From NCBI RefSeq assembly GCF_024802625.1, contig NZ_CP103371.1, positions 2,480,001 to 2,544,000 on the forward strand: a stretch of 64,000 bases of DNA. Reading direction: 5' to 3'. Shown one piece after another: positions 1 through 8,016 of the stretch. The notes below the pieces were generated by a model that was not told the origin of the DNA, did no database searches, and saw only the letters and a program-made list of their open reading frames with translations. A program made the translations under genes and the position numbers. The DNA is from Massilia sp. H6 (GTDB taxonomy: Bacteria; Pseudomonadota; Gammaproteobacteria; Burkholderiales; Burkholderiaceae_D). Positions within the stretch are counted from its first letter, which is position 1; every line of letters starts with the position of its first letter.

Positions 1-141
1 TTTCGCGGCCGCATGAACGAGCCGGGCTATGTAGCCCATGTTGCCGAATACATCGCCACGCTCAAGGGCGTATCCCTGCGCGAGGTGGCGGACCGAACCA
101 GCGAGAACTTCTTTACCTTGTTCAGTACGGCGAAGGCTTGA
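1..141 (+). CDS. TatD-family metal-dependent hydrolase, C-terminal fragment
   Basis: The window opens inside a reading frame whose last 46 residues end at the TGA at 139-141. The visible part starts RGRMNEPGYVAHVAEYIA and continues with an LREVA..TSENFFTLF ending. This is the standard C-terminus of the TatD/YcfH family, where a conserved Arg-x-x-x-Asn-P segment precedes the last helix and a 'T..N..RLF'-like end closes the TIM barrel. Family members are cytoplasmic metal-dependent DNases. The catalytic His and Asp residues lie upstream of the window, so activity cannot be checked. The ankyrin gene begins five bases after this stop, suggesting one transcription unit. Confidence 0.85.
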   Translation, partial: FRGRMNEPGYVAHVAEYIATLKGVSLREVADRTSENFFTLFSTAKA

Positions 142-145
142 TGCC

Positions 146-856
146 ATGCTGGCGCGCCGCCGCAGCCTTTTTTATTACGGTGTGCTCGCTGCCTGCCTGG
201 GCGCCGCCGCACCTACTGCTGCTGCTTCTGCTGCTGCTTCTGCTACTGCTGCTGCTGCTGCGGCGGCAACGCCCGCCCAGCTCGCGGCCTTTTTCCGCGC
301 AGTCGAACTCGACGACGTGAACAAGGTCGAGCGCCTGCTCGCAGGGGGAATCGATCCGAACGAGATCAATCCGGTCGGCGGTGAGCCGGCGCTGGTCATT
401 GCCGTGCGCGAAGATGCGATGCGGGTGCTGGCGACGCTGGTCGCCCAACCCGGCATCGACTTGCAGGCGCAGGCCATGAACGGCAACACCGCGCTGATGA
501 TGGCAGCCTACAAGGACAGGCGGCAGGCCGCCGCCATCCTGCTGGCGCGCGGGGCCACGATCAAGCGCAGCGGCTGGACCGCGCTGCACTATGCCGCGGC
601 CAGCGGCAGCGCGCCGATCGCGCGCCTGCTGATCAAACAGGCGGCCAACCTCGATGCCGTGTCGCCGCGCGGGAGCGGCGCGTATACTCCCCTGATGATG
701 GCGGCGCGCGAAGGCAAGGCCCAGGTGGCAAGGCTGTTGCTCGAGGAAGGGGCCGACCCTGCGCGCACGAATGGCGAAGGGCTCAGCGCGGCCCGGATCG
801 CCGAACGGGCCGGCCATACCGATCTCGCGGCCGCCATCGACGCCTTCCAGCCTTGA
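146..856 (+). CDS. Exported ankyrin-repeat protein
   Basis: This 236-residue protein begins at the ATG at 146, four bases after the preceding TatD-like stop. An in-frame codon at 38 would overlap that gene and was not used. Residues 1 to about 22 look like a signal peptide (RRR, then a hydrophobic stretch). An alanine/serine-rich linker to about residue 42 follows, encoded by an imperfect CTG-type trinucleotide tract. From about 48 onward there are five to six ankyrin repeats with typical NGNTALMMAA, SGWTALHYAA and YTPLMMAAREG signatures. Ankyrin proteins mediate protein contacts; the export signal suggests a periplasmic role, possibly as an inhibitor or partner. The target is not evident. 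Placement next to a TatD homologue recurs in related genomes to my memory. Confidence 0.88.
   Translation: MLARRRSLFYYGVLAACLGAAAPTAAASAAASATAAAAAAATPAQLAAFFRAVELDDVNKVERLLAGGIDPNEINPVGGEPALVIAVREDAMRVLATLVAQPGIDLQAQAMNGNTALMMAAYKDRRQAAAILLARGATIKRSGWTALHYAAASGSAPIARLLIKQAANLDAVSPRGSGAYTPLMMAAREGKAQVARLLLEEGADPARTNGEGLSAARIAERAGHTDLAAAIDAFQP
211..268 (+). repeat. Imperfect CTG/GCT trinucleotide tract
   Basis: This stretch consists of runs of ctg interrupted by ctt and cta, encoding the Ala/Ser-rich linker after the signal peptide of the ankyrin protein. All units are trinucleotides, so length changes would keep the frame and alter only linker length. Confidence 0.7.
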
Positions 857-864
857 GAGTTTCA

Positions 865-914
865 CCATTGCCCCGCGGAACTAAGAGGTAAACACCCCGC
901 AGCTCGGGCAATGG
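865..914. other. Inverted repeat with 9-bp arms downstream of the ankyrin gene
   Basis: CCATTGCCC (865-873) is the exact reverse complement of GGGCAATGG (906-914), separated by 32 bases. It lies between the ankyrin stop and the methyltransferase start. It could act as a transcript-end hairpin, but there is no T tract. Confidence 0.4.
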
Positions 915-982
915 CCAGCGTGCATCCTTGTCCATAATGGTTCCACGCTTAAACACGACCACCTTGGTCATCGGGGAAAACC

Positions 983-1897
983 ATGCTGAACGAACGCGAA
1001 ATCGAAAGCTGCTACCTGGGGCAGTTCATTCCAGTCCATTACCATCACAATATGTTGATGGACCAGAACCGGATGCACAGCTTCAAGTCCGCCATCCACT
1101 ACGCGGTCAAGCCGGGCGCGAAAGTGCTGGAACTGGGCGGCGGCACCGGCGTGCTGTCGTTCTTCGCGGCGCAGGCGGCCAGCAAGGTCTATTGCGTGGA
1201 GTTCAATCCCGACATGGTGCAGGAAGCGCGCAAGTTCCTGGCGATGAACCCGAACGGCCACAAGGTCGAAGTCATCCACGCCGACGCCTTCGATTACCTG
1301 CCGCCCGAGCCGGTCGACATCGTCATCTGCGAAATGATTCATGTCGCCATGCTGCGCGAAAAGCAGGTCGAAGTCATCGAATCGTTCAAGCGCCGCTACC
1401 TGGCCAAATTCGGCGGGCCGCTGCCGATCTTCCTGCCGGAAGCCGTGATCATGGCGGCCCAGCCAGTCGAGCACGAATACGATTTCGAAGGTTTTTACGC
1501 ACCGATCGTGCAGTTCCAGGAGACCAACGTGATCTATCCCGGCACGGTCGAGCTGGCGCAGCCGGCGGTATACAGCGTGATCGACTTCAGCCAGCCGGTT
1601 GATAACGTGTTTTCGTGGGAAGGCGCGCTCGTGGTCGAGACCAGCGGCACGCTCAACGCGATGCGCTTCATTACCAAGAACGTGCTGGCGATCGTACCGG
1701 AAGAATCGAACACGATCGACTGGCTCAACCACTACATGACACTGCCACTGGCCCAGCCGATCAAGGTGGTGGCGGGTGACATGCTGCACATCGCCTTCCA
1801 GTACCGGGCCGGCGGCTCGATTCCTTCACTGCAGGCTTCGCTGCGCGCGCAGGTCGTCAACCAGCGCGTGACGCAAGAGGCCCCCGCCTACGCGTAA
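983..1897 (+). CDS. PRMT-like SAM-dependent methyltransferase
   Basis: This 304-residue soluble protein has a Rossmann methyltransferase core. Motif I is KVLELGGGTGVLSFFAA (about residues 47-63), an acidic post-I residue follows in YCVEFN (E73), and VDIVICEMIH lies at about 111-120. The CEM segment sits where protein arginine methyltransferases carry the first Glu of their double-E loop, and a C-terminal beta-rich half follows, which gives the PRMT-like layout. The substrate cannot be read from sequence; it could be a protein or a small molecule. The ATG at 983 is the first in frame after a purine-rich GGGGAAAA stretch. No operon partner is evident. I am sure of the methyltransferase fold and less sure of arginine methylation. 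Confidence 0.85.
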   Translation: MLNEREIESCYLGQFIPVHYHHNMLMDQNRMHSFKSAIHYAVKPGAKVLELGGGTGVLSFFAAQAASKVYCVEFNPDMVQEARKFLAMNPNGHKVEVIHADAFDYLPPEPVDIVICEMIHVAMLREKQVEVIESFKRRYLAKFGGPLPIFLPEAVIMAAQPVEHEYDFEGFYAPIVQFQETNVIYPGTVELAQPAVYSVIDFSQPVDNVFSWEGALVVETSGTLNAMRFITKNVLAIVPEESNTIDWLNHYMTLPLAQPIKVVAGDMLHIAFQYRAGGSIPSLQASLRAQVVNQRVTQEAPAYA

Positions 1898-1904
1898 GGC
1901 TTTT

Positions 1905-1928
1905 CCGCCCGGCCGAGCGCGGTTTTTT
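1905..1928 (+). terminator. Possible weak intrinsic terminator after the methyltransferase gene
   Basis: A short GC-rich hairpin (CCGC...GCGG) is followed directly by six T residues, eight bases after the methyltransferase stop. The stem is only about four base pairs, so this is tentative. Confidence 0.3.
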
Positions 1929-2020
1929 CGGTCGAGCCTGCTTTTCGATGACATTTCTATCGGCTCAGTGTGGGTCAGTTAACAGACGACAGCGTTTCAA
2001 TCTTCTACTGTGGAACGGCC

Positions 2021-2039
2021 CGCTTTCATTTTGAAAGCG
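2021..2039 (+). promoter_or_regulatory. 8-bp inverted repeat upstream of the DUF6139-like gene
   Basis: CGCTTTCA (2021-2028) and TGAAAGCG (2032-2039) form a perfect hairpin or operator with a 3-base centre, 24 bases before the ATG at 2064. It could be an operator or a 5'-UTR hairpin. Confidence 0.4.
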
Positions 2040-2063
2040 CGCTTTGACTTTGAGGAAACGACT

Positions 2064-2291
2064 ATGCGCCTGGATATTTACCGTAGATCAGAAGCCGACG
2101 GAAAGCCTTCGTATCTGGCAGTTCCGGAAGCCCGCAACATCCCTGAAGAAGCAACCAATACCGACTGGGAGGTCGAAGCCCGCGCTGTCGAGTTCGACGA
2201 CAATGCCGGGCAACTGCCCGACTACGACATCGAGAACGTGAGCAGCCAGATCGACGAAAAGGGCTACGCGATTACCTCGGTCCAGCACTGA
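2064..2291 (+). CDS. Small conserved protein, DUF6139-like
   Basis: This 75-residue soluble, acidic protein begins MRLDIYRRSEADGKPSYL. The ATG at 2064 is preceded by GAGGAAACGACT, a good ribosome site, so the longer in-frame start at 2010 was rejected. It has no signal peptide or membrane segment. The sequence resembles, from memory, the small DUF6139 family of Oxalobacteraceae, whose function is unknown; that family assignment needs a profile search. It stands alone between the methyltransferase and lpxO genes and is preceded by an 8-bp hairpin. No function is proposed. Confidence 0.75.
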   Translation: MRLDIYRRSEADGKPSYLAVPEARNIPEEATNTDWEVEARAVEFDDNAGQLPDYDIENVSSQIDEKGYAITSVQH

Positions 2292-2499
2292 GTTTTCCCG
2301 GCCCGGCCTGGCGTCGGGCGCCGGCGCAGGCCCGCTTGCGCTGGCACGGGGCGCCACCCGGGTAGTCTCGCCCGGGCGGCGTCGGCGCGACATTCCTGCC
2401 CATCTCCACGGCCCGGCCCGTTACGGCCGCCCGGCCGGTATGGTATCCTGCGTGCCTTGTAAACACGTCGGCCGCCTGTGCGCCGGGATGGAGCACGCG

Positions 2500-3399
2500 A
2501 TGAAATGGGTGGTGGTCGGTTTTTATTTTTTCTCGGTTCTGCACATCCATTTCCGCGGCCGCGTACGGCTGCCGTTTCGTCGCCAGTTGTTCGACCACTC
2601 GTCGTTCATGGCGCCGATTAATATCTTCATGCACAAGTTTTCCCGAGTTGCCAGCACGCCTTATGTTCCGGTGAGCGCTTTTCCGGAATTGGCCCGCCTG
2701 CAGGAAAACTGGCCTATCATCCGCGCCGAGGCCGAGAACCTGCTGGCACTGAAGAAAATCAAGGCCGCCGAGCAGAACGACGATGCCGGCTTCAATTCGT
2801 TTTTCAAGAACGGCTGGAAACGCTTTTACCTGAAGTGGTACGACGCCAGCCACCCGTCGGCCGAGCGCCTGTGCCCACAAACCTATGCGCTGCTGCAGGC
2901 GATCCCGAGCGTCAAGGCCGCGATGTTCGCCGAGCTGCCGCCGGGCGGCAAGCTCAATCCGCACCGCGACCCGTACGCGGGCTCGATGCGCTATCACCTG
3001 GGGCTGGTCACGCCCAACGACGACCGCTGCTTTATCGAGGTCGATGGCGAGCGGTATAGCTGGCGCGACGGGCAGGACGTGATTTTCGACGAGACTTATA
3101 TTCACTGGGCCATTAACGGCAGCGACAGTGACCGCATCATCTTGTTCTGCGACATCGAGCGCCCGATGCGTTTGCGCTGGATGGGCGCGCTCAACCGCTG
3201 GTTCGGCCGTACCGTCATGACAGCCGCTGCCTCGCCCAATGAAAGTGGGGACCAGGTCGGCCTGGTCAGCAAGCTGTTCCGCATTTCCTTCCATATGGGC
3301 CAGTACCGGCGCCGCCTCAAGGCATGGAACAAGACCGCGTACAACCTCACCCGTATCGCGCTGGTGGCCGCCCTGGCCCTGCTGATCTGGTGGATCTGA
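2500..3399 (+). CDS. lpxO: LpxO-type lipid A / aspartyl-asparaginyl beta-hydroxylase
   Basis: This 299-residue membrane-associated dioxygenase has a hydrophobic N-terminus (about 1-17) and a C-terminal membrane segment (ALVAALALLIWWI). The 2-oxoglutarate/Fe(II) centre is visible: NPHRDPYAGS gives H155 and D157, IHWAING gives H202, and DRIILFCDIERP supplies the 2OG-binding Arg at about 212. Family members at the inner membrane hydroxylate lipid A acyl chains (LpxO) or related substrates. The paired membrane anchors and the CDIERP motif favour LpxO over soluble peptide hydroxylases. I chose the ATG at 2500 because GGAG precedes it; an ATG at 2488 is possible. A second, TPR-fused member of the superfamily lies at 52658-53962. 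Confidence 0.85.
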   Translation: MKWVVVGFYFFSVLHIHFRGRVRLPFRRQLFDHSSFMAPINIFMHKFSRVASTPYVPVSAFPELARLQENWPIIRAEAENLLALKKIKAAEQNDDAGFNSFFKNGWKRFYLKWYDASHPSAERLCPQTYALLQAIPSVKAAMFAELPPGGKLNPHRDPYAGSMRYHLGLVTPNDDRCFIEVDGERYSWRDGQDVIFDETYIHWAINGSDSDRIILFCDIERPMRLRWMGALNRWFGRTVMTAAASPNESGDQVGLVSKLFRISFHMGQYRRRLKAWNKTAYNLTRIALVAALALLIWWI

Positions 3400-3408
3400 C
3401 GAAACCTG

Positions 3409-4659
3409 TTATTTCCTTCCTGCTCCGGCGCGCGGCGCCAGCGCCAGTTGCCTGCGGCGCAGCACCAGCATTGCGGCAAGCGCCGCGCCAGCCAGCCAGC
3501 CAGAACCTGGTTCCGGCACCGGCGTCGCTTGCGGCTCTTCGGTGCCGGTGCCAGTAGGTGGAAGTGGCGGTGTCAGGCCGGGCTGCGGAATAAACGGGAC
3601 AGGCGGCTTGCCGCCGCCTGGTATCGGCGTCGGCCCTGGCACTGGCGCTGGTATTGGTACTGGCGCGGCTGGGCGCGGTGGGCGCGGCAAATCGCCGTCC
3701 TTGCCATTGCGCGCAGGGGCAGCGGACGGGGGCACGACGACCACGTTGCCCGGCACCGGCGTTGGCACGGCGCTCACGGGCGTGGTATCAGCGATTGCCG
3801 GCACCGATAGCGGGACCGGAACCGGGACCGGGATCGAGTCTGGCCGGGCCGGGACGGACAGCTCCGGACGCACTATCGAAATTGGGCTGCCCGACCAACC
3901 GGTCCGGGTCAGCGTCGTGGCCGCCACTCCAGGCAGCACCAGGCGGGTGTCGGAAGCGGCCGGCGCCGCTTGTTGCATTGACTGGGCCGAATGGCCCAAT
4001 TGGTGCGAATAGTGCGAATAGTGCGCGCCTTCGTCGGCATCGGCATCGGCGTTGACCAGCAGCAAGGCCTCGTCCTCGCCTTCGACCGAGGCGGGCTGTT
4101 CCTCCACCGAATCGAGCACTTCGGCCGGCGGCTCCTGCGCTTCAACCGGCAACATCGCAACGTCCGAGATCCGGTTGGCGCAGCGGGCCCGCATGGCATG
4201 GGTACCGTCCGAGATCAGGGTTTCACCACGCGCGAGCATGACTTTTTTAGAGGTCCAGTACACCTGGTCGCCCTTGCGGTAAGACACGTGCACGGCGCGT
4301 GGCGTGGTGACCGTCACGGCACGGGCCTGGTCGAGCTTAAAGCTGGCATAGTGCGCCGCCACTACCTTGTCGGTCCGAATCACCCGGGCCAGTTCGGTCG
4401 GTCCGGCCACGCCTCCCGGCACGACCGAATACCGGTAGACCGGACGTGGAGCCGCTTCGGCCCGGCCAGTCGGGGCCGAAGCCAGTATTGGCAATGCCGG
4501 CGCACTGTCCGGCAGAGCGTTCGCCACCATACCGGTCTTGCCGGCGAAGACGAACGCAGCGAGGGGAGCCATGACGCAGATCAGGGCGATCGCCACAGCG
4601 CGCCGCTGCAGGCGGGCGCGTTCGACAAGGCGCCGGGTATAGGGATACAAGCGGTCCAT
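3409..4659 (-). CDS. PEP-CTERM sorting-domain protein with proline-rich stalk
   Basis: This 416-residue exported protein has a basic N-terminus followed by a membrane segment (AIALICVMAPLAAFVFAG) as a signal anchor. Residues of roughly 75-170 look folded. A long Pro/Val/Gly-rich stalk with PVPVPVPLSVP-like repeats follows. It ends in a PEP-CTERM tripartite signal: PVPEPGSGW, then the hydrophobic stretch LAGAALAAMLVL, then the basic cluster RRRQ. Such proteins are processed by exosortase (EpsH/XrtA) and usually go to the surface or the exopolysaccharide matrix. No exosortase gene is in this window. A perfect 7+7 palindrome lies 14 bases upstream of the start. The functional domain is not recognised. 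Confidence 0.85.
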   Translation of the reverse strand: MDRLYPYTRRLVERARLQRRAVAIALICVMAPLAAFVFAGKTGMVANALPDSAPALPILASAPTGRAEAAPRPVYRYSVVPGGVAGPTELARVIRTDKVVAAHYASFKLDQARAVTVTTPRAVHVSYRKGDQVYWTSKKVMLARGETLISDGTHAMRARCANRISDVAMLPVEAQEPPAEVLDSVEEQPASVEGEDEALLLVNADADADEGAHYSHYSHQLGHSAQSMQQAAPAASDTRLVLPGVAATTLTRTGWSGSPISIVRPELSVPARPDSIPVPVPVPLSVPAIADTTPVSAVPTPVPGNVVVVPPSAAPARNGKDGDLPRPPRPAAPVPIPAPVPGPTPIPGGGKPPVPFIPQPGLTPPLPPTGTGTEEPQATPVPEPGSGWLAGAALAAMLVLRRRQLALAPRAGAGRK

Positions 4660-4672
4660 GCAGAGCTCGAAG

Positions 4673-4688
4673 GTAGGATGTATCCTAC
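4673..4688 (-). promoter_or_regulatory. Palindrome GTAGGAT-GT-ATCCTAC, candidate operator
   Basis: Two perfect 7-base arms are separated by two bases, 14 bases upstream of the start codon of the PEP-CTERM gene and inside the divergent 211-base intergenic region shared with the TctC-like gene. The position suits a repressor site or a 5'-UTR hairpin. The regulator is unknown. Confidence 0.5.
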
Positions 4689-4870
4689 AGATTAGACTAT
4701 TTCTGTTAGCAAATCATTCTTTCTCTAATAAATTGTTGGTTTTGTGTTGCAGAGCGTGCAAAGGGGGCGACAGCGGACCGGCGACAGCGACCCAGGGGTT
4801 CGTGTTGAGCATCCATGAATGCGCTACACTGTGTGCTCAATAAGAATTCACCAACATAAGGATGGGGACT

Positions 4871-5851
4871 ATGCGCTTACTCTTCGGCACCACCAAACAA
4901 TTCGCCTTCGCCCTGGCGGCGTCGGCATTTTCCTTGAGCGCCATGGCGCAGAACTGGCCAGACTCGACGGTAACGGTGGTGGTGCCGTGGCCGCCGGGCG
5001 GCCCGTCGGACATCGCGGCGCGCCCGCTCGCCAAGGGTCTGACCCAGGGCCTGGGACAGACCTTCGTGATCGATAACCGCGCCGGCGGCGGCGGCAATAT
5101 CGGCACGGCCGCGGTTACGCGCGCCCAGGGCGATGGCAAGACGCTGCTGGTTACCTCGAGCGCGCCGATCGTGATCAATCCGAGCCTGTACAAGAACATG
5201 AATTTCGATCCGCTCAAGGAGCTGGCGCCGGTGACCAACCTGTTGCGCGTACCGCTGGTACTGGTCGCCCACCCGTCGGTGCCGGCCACCAACCTGAAAG
5301 AGCTGATGGCGCACATCCAGTCGAAGAAGGGCCAGTTCTCGTTCGGATCGTCGGGCAATGGCACGCCGCAGCACCTCACCAGCGAGCTTTTCGCCGCTGC
5401 GGGCAAGCTGCAGATGACCCATGTTCCGTACAAGGGCTCGGCGCCGGCGATCTCCGACCTGCTAGGTGGCCATATCCCGATCATGTTCGACAGCACCATC
5501 GCGATCATGCCGCACATTAAGAGCGGCAAGGTCAGGCCGATCGCCATCTCGAGCGCCAAGCGCTCGCCCATGCTGCCAGACGTGCCGACCTTTGCCGAGG
5601 CAGGTTTGCCGGCGATCGAATCCTACGCCTGGTACGGCATGTTCGCTCCGGCCAAGACGCCCAAGGCGGTGGTCGCAAAGATCAATGCCGAAGCGATCAA
5701 GGTCATGAAAGGGCCGGAATTCCAGAAAGTGCTGGCCGATACCGGCTCGGACTTCGTCGGTGACACGCCGGAGAACTTTGCCAAGTTCGTGCAGGCCGAG
5801 TCGGTGCGCTGGTCGAAGGTCGTGAAAGATAGCGGCGCGACCGTCGACTAA
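4871..5851 (+). CDS. Bug/TctC family tripartite tricarboxylate transporter substrate-binding protein
   Basis: This 326-residue periplasmic binding protein has a signal peptide ending near SLSAMAQNWP. The family signature VVPWPPGGPSDIAARPLAKGL follows, with the usual later blocks KMTHVPYKG-like (LQMTHVPYKGSAPAISDLLGG), GKVRPIAISS and P.FAEAGLP. Bug proteins bind small carboxylates or amides and deliver them to TctAB membrane partners. No tctA or tctB is adjacent, so this is an orphan receptor, as is common in beta-proteobacteria. The start at 4871 is preceded by AAGGATGGGG; the in-frame ATG at 4862 overlaps that ribosome site. The gene ends at a strong shared terminator. Confidence 0.92.
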   Translation: MRLLFGTTKQFAFALAASAFSLSAMAQNWPDSTVTVVVPWPPGGPSDIAARPLAKGLTQGLGQTFVIDNRAGGGGNIGTAAVTRAQGDGKTLLVTSSAPIVINPSLYKNMNFDPLKELAPVTNLLRVPLVLVAHPSVPATNLKELMAHIQSKKGQFSFGSSGNGTPQHLTSELFAAAGKLQMTHVPYKGSAPAISDLLGGHIPIMFDSTIAIMPHIKSGKVRPIAISSAKRSPMLPDVPTFAEAGLPAIESYAWYGMFAPAKTPKAVVAKINAEAIKVMKGPEFQKVLADTGSDFVGDTPENFAKFVQAESVRWSKVVKDSGATVD

Positions 5852-5871
5852 TTGGTTTGCTAAAAACAATT

Positions 5872-5913
5872 AAAAAACGCTGCCGGGGGGTCACCCACGG
5901 CAGCGTTTTTTTT
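5872..5913. terminator. Bidirectional intrinsic terminator between tctC-like gene and rlhA
   Basis: The left arm AAAAACGCTGCCG and the right arm CGGCAGCGTTTTT are perfectly complementary around a 12-base loop. A-tract and T-tract flanks make it functional in both directions for the two convergent genes ending at 5851 and 5940. Confidence 0.9.
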
Positions 5914-5939
5914 GAAGCCAGGCTCGTCCCACCGTGCGC

Positions 5940-7919
5940 TTACGCGCGCGGGCGCTGGCGATGAAACACCAGGGGACTATACGGTACCGCCGAGGGCGGG
6001 GCCGACTGCAGGATGTTCGGCTTCATTGCGCCGACCACATGCATTTCACAGGGCTTGCAGTCGAAGCGTAGCGTGTAGGTTTCCTTGCCACTGACCAGGG
6101 TCATCGGCTCGGCGCGTACCTGGCCCTGCACGCCGGTCACACCCTTGGCCTGTTTGGGGCACAGGTTGAACGAAAAGCGCAGGCAGTGCTTGGTGATCAT
6201 CAGCGGCACCGCCCCCGGCTCCTGGTGCGACTCATAGGCGGCGTCGATCAGCTGCACGCCATGCTTGTGGTAGAAAGCACGCGCTTTTTCATTGTAGACA
6301 TTGGCCAGGTAGCTCAGCTGCTGATCCGGATAGATCGCGGGCGGTTCGGCCTTGGGCTTGCGCTGCGGACGTACCCAGCTGGCCAGGCGCGCAGCCTCGT
6401 GCGCGGCGACGGCGTCGCGGCGCAGGGCATTGATCGCGCTCGCTGCGACGAACCAGGGCTGCGACAGTGCCAGCTCGACACTGCCGGCCTCGAACATCGT
6501 ATTGCCGAGCTTGGTGAGGCTGGTGCGTAACGCGGCCTCGGCCTGGGCGCCGTGCTGGGCCGGCTGCAAGCCGATGCCGGCATCCGTGACCGTGGTGACG
6601 CCGTCTTCGTCGCACAGCGTCAGGCGCAGCCCGCCCGGCTGCTCGGACAGGCACAGGTCGATCCTGACCTTGCGCTCGGACGACTTCTTGTTCAGCGCCG
6701 ATTCCCATTGGTGATCGCGGTTGCGGTGGATGCGGGTGCCGACCCGCAGGCCGGACAGGCTACCCAGGATTTCGTTGGGAAAAACGCGCCAGCGCTGGCC
6801 GTCCTGGCCCCCGTCGTCGTTGCCAAGCTTCTCGGCCTTGTTAGCCTGGATTCCGACCGTGACGCGCTTGTCCATGTAGTTCAGGCCGTCGCCATTGGCC
6901 ATAGGCGCATTGGTCAGCAGGTCGATGAAATCCGGACCGATGCGGGTCACGGTGCCCAGTTCGGCGCCAATGTATTTCGGCGAATCGAAGGCGCCGATGT
7001 CGTCCTGGCGGCCGAGCGCGAAATAATCGGTATGGCCACGGTGGAAGTTCTTGTCGACATCGGGGCTGAACAGTACCCGGGTGCTGCCACTGGCGGCGCG
7101 CGCCAGTTCCGGGCGGCGCTCGAGCAGATCGTCGAGCAGCAGGCGGTAGTGGGCGGTGATGTTTTTCACATAGCCCATGTCCTTGTAGCGCCCCTCGATC
7201 TTGAACGAGCGGATACCGGCGTCGACCAGGGCTTCAAGGTTGCGGGTCTGGTCGTTGTCCTTCATCGATAGCAGGTGTTTTTCGAAAGCCACCACCCGGC
7301 CCTGGCCGTCGCTCAGGGTATACGGCAGGCGGCAGGCTTGCGAGCAGTCGCCGCGGTTGGCGCTGCGACCGGTGTCGGCGTGCGAGATATAGCACTGGCC
7401 CGAGAACGCGACGCACAGGGCGCCATGGACAAAGTATTCGAGCGGGGTGTCGACATGCGCCGCGATCTTCCGGATCTGTTCGACGCTCAGCTCGCGCGCC
7501 AGCACCAGCTGCGAAAATCCAACGTCGCCCAGAAAGCGGGCTTTCTCGACGCTGCGTATATCGCACTGGGTACTGGCGTGCAGCTGGATCGGTGGCAGGT
7601 CGAGTTCGAGCAGGCCCATGTCCTGGATGATCAATGCATCGACACCGGCTTCGTAGAGCTGCCAGATCTGGCGCCTCGCCAGGTCCAGCTCGCTATCATG
7701 CATGATCGTGTTCATGGTCACGAAGATCCGCGAGCGGTAACGGTGCGCAAACTCGACCAAGCCGGCAATGTCGGCCAGCGGATTACTGGCATTATGGCGC
7801 GCGCCAAAGGCAGGGCCCCCAATATAGACGGCATCGGCGCCGTGCAGGATGGCCTCGCGGCCGATATCGGCGGTTTTGGCAGGCGACAGCAGTTCGAGCT
7901 GGTGGTCGAGCAAAGACAT
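5940..7919 (-). CDS. rlhA: 23S rRNA 5-hydroxycytidine C2501 synthase (U32 peptidase family)
   Basis: This 659-residue protein matches E. coli RlhA (YdcP, about 653 residues) along its whole length as I recall that sequence: LELLSPAKTADIGREAILHGADAVYIGG, IQLHASTQCDIRSVEKARF, VHGALCVAFSGQCYISH, GDCSQACRLPYTL and KHCLRFSFNLCPKQAKG. The four-cysteine set of U32 proteins is present. RlhA hydroxylates C2501 in the peptidyl-transferase centre, using prephenate-linked chemistry and an Fe-S cluster; the shorter U32 relatives TrhP and UbiU/V lack this C-terminal half. The ATG at 7919 follows GAGGATACCGCC. An upstream in-frame extension to 7970 lacks a ribosome site. The gene is monocistronic, ending at the shared terminator. 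Confidence 0.93.
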   Translation of the reverse strand: MSLLDHQLELLSPAKTADIGREAILHGADAVYIGGPAFGARHNASNPLADIAGLVEFAHRYRSRIFVTMNTIMHDSELDLARRQIWQLYEAGVDALIIQDMGLLELDLPPIQLHASTQCDIRSVEKARFLGDVGFSQLVLARELSVEQIRKIAAHVDTPLEYFVHGALCVAFSGQCYISHADTGRSANRGDCSQACRLPYTLSDGQGRVVAFEKHLLSMKDNDQTRNLEALVDAGIRSFKIEGRYKDMGYVKNITAHYRLLLDDLLERRPELARAASGSTRVLFSPDVDKNFHRGHTDYFALGRQDDIGAFDSPKYIGAELGTVTRIGPDFIDLLTNAPMANGDGLNYMDKRVTVGIQANKAEKLGNDDGGQDGQRWRVFPNEILGSLSGLRVGTRIHRNRDHQWESALNKKSSERKVRIDLCLSEQPGGLRLTLCDEDGVTTVTDAGIGLQPAQHGAQAEAALRTSLTKLGNTMFEAGSVELALSQPWFVAASAINALRRDAVAAHEAARLASWVRPQRKPKAEPPAIYPDQQLSYLANVYNEKARAFYHKHGVQLIDAAYESHQEPGAVPLMITKHCLRFSFNLCPKQAKGVTGVQGQVRAEPMTLVSGKETYTLRFDCKPCEMHVVGAMKPNILQSAPPSAVPYSPLVFHRQRPRA

Positions 7920-8016
7920 GGCGGTATCCTCGTTACGAAGCCGGAAATTATAGCGCCATCGCGCTGGCAAGTCATTGCTCAGTCAATGTGCTCAGTCAAT
8001 GCGTACCACGAGGCGA

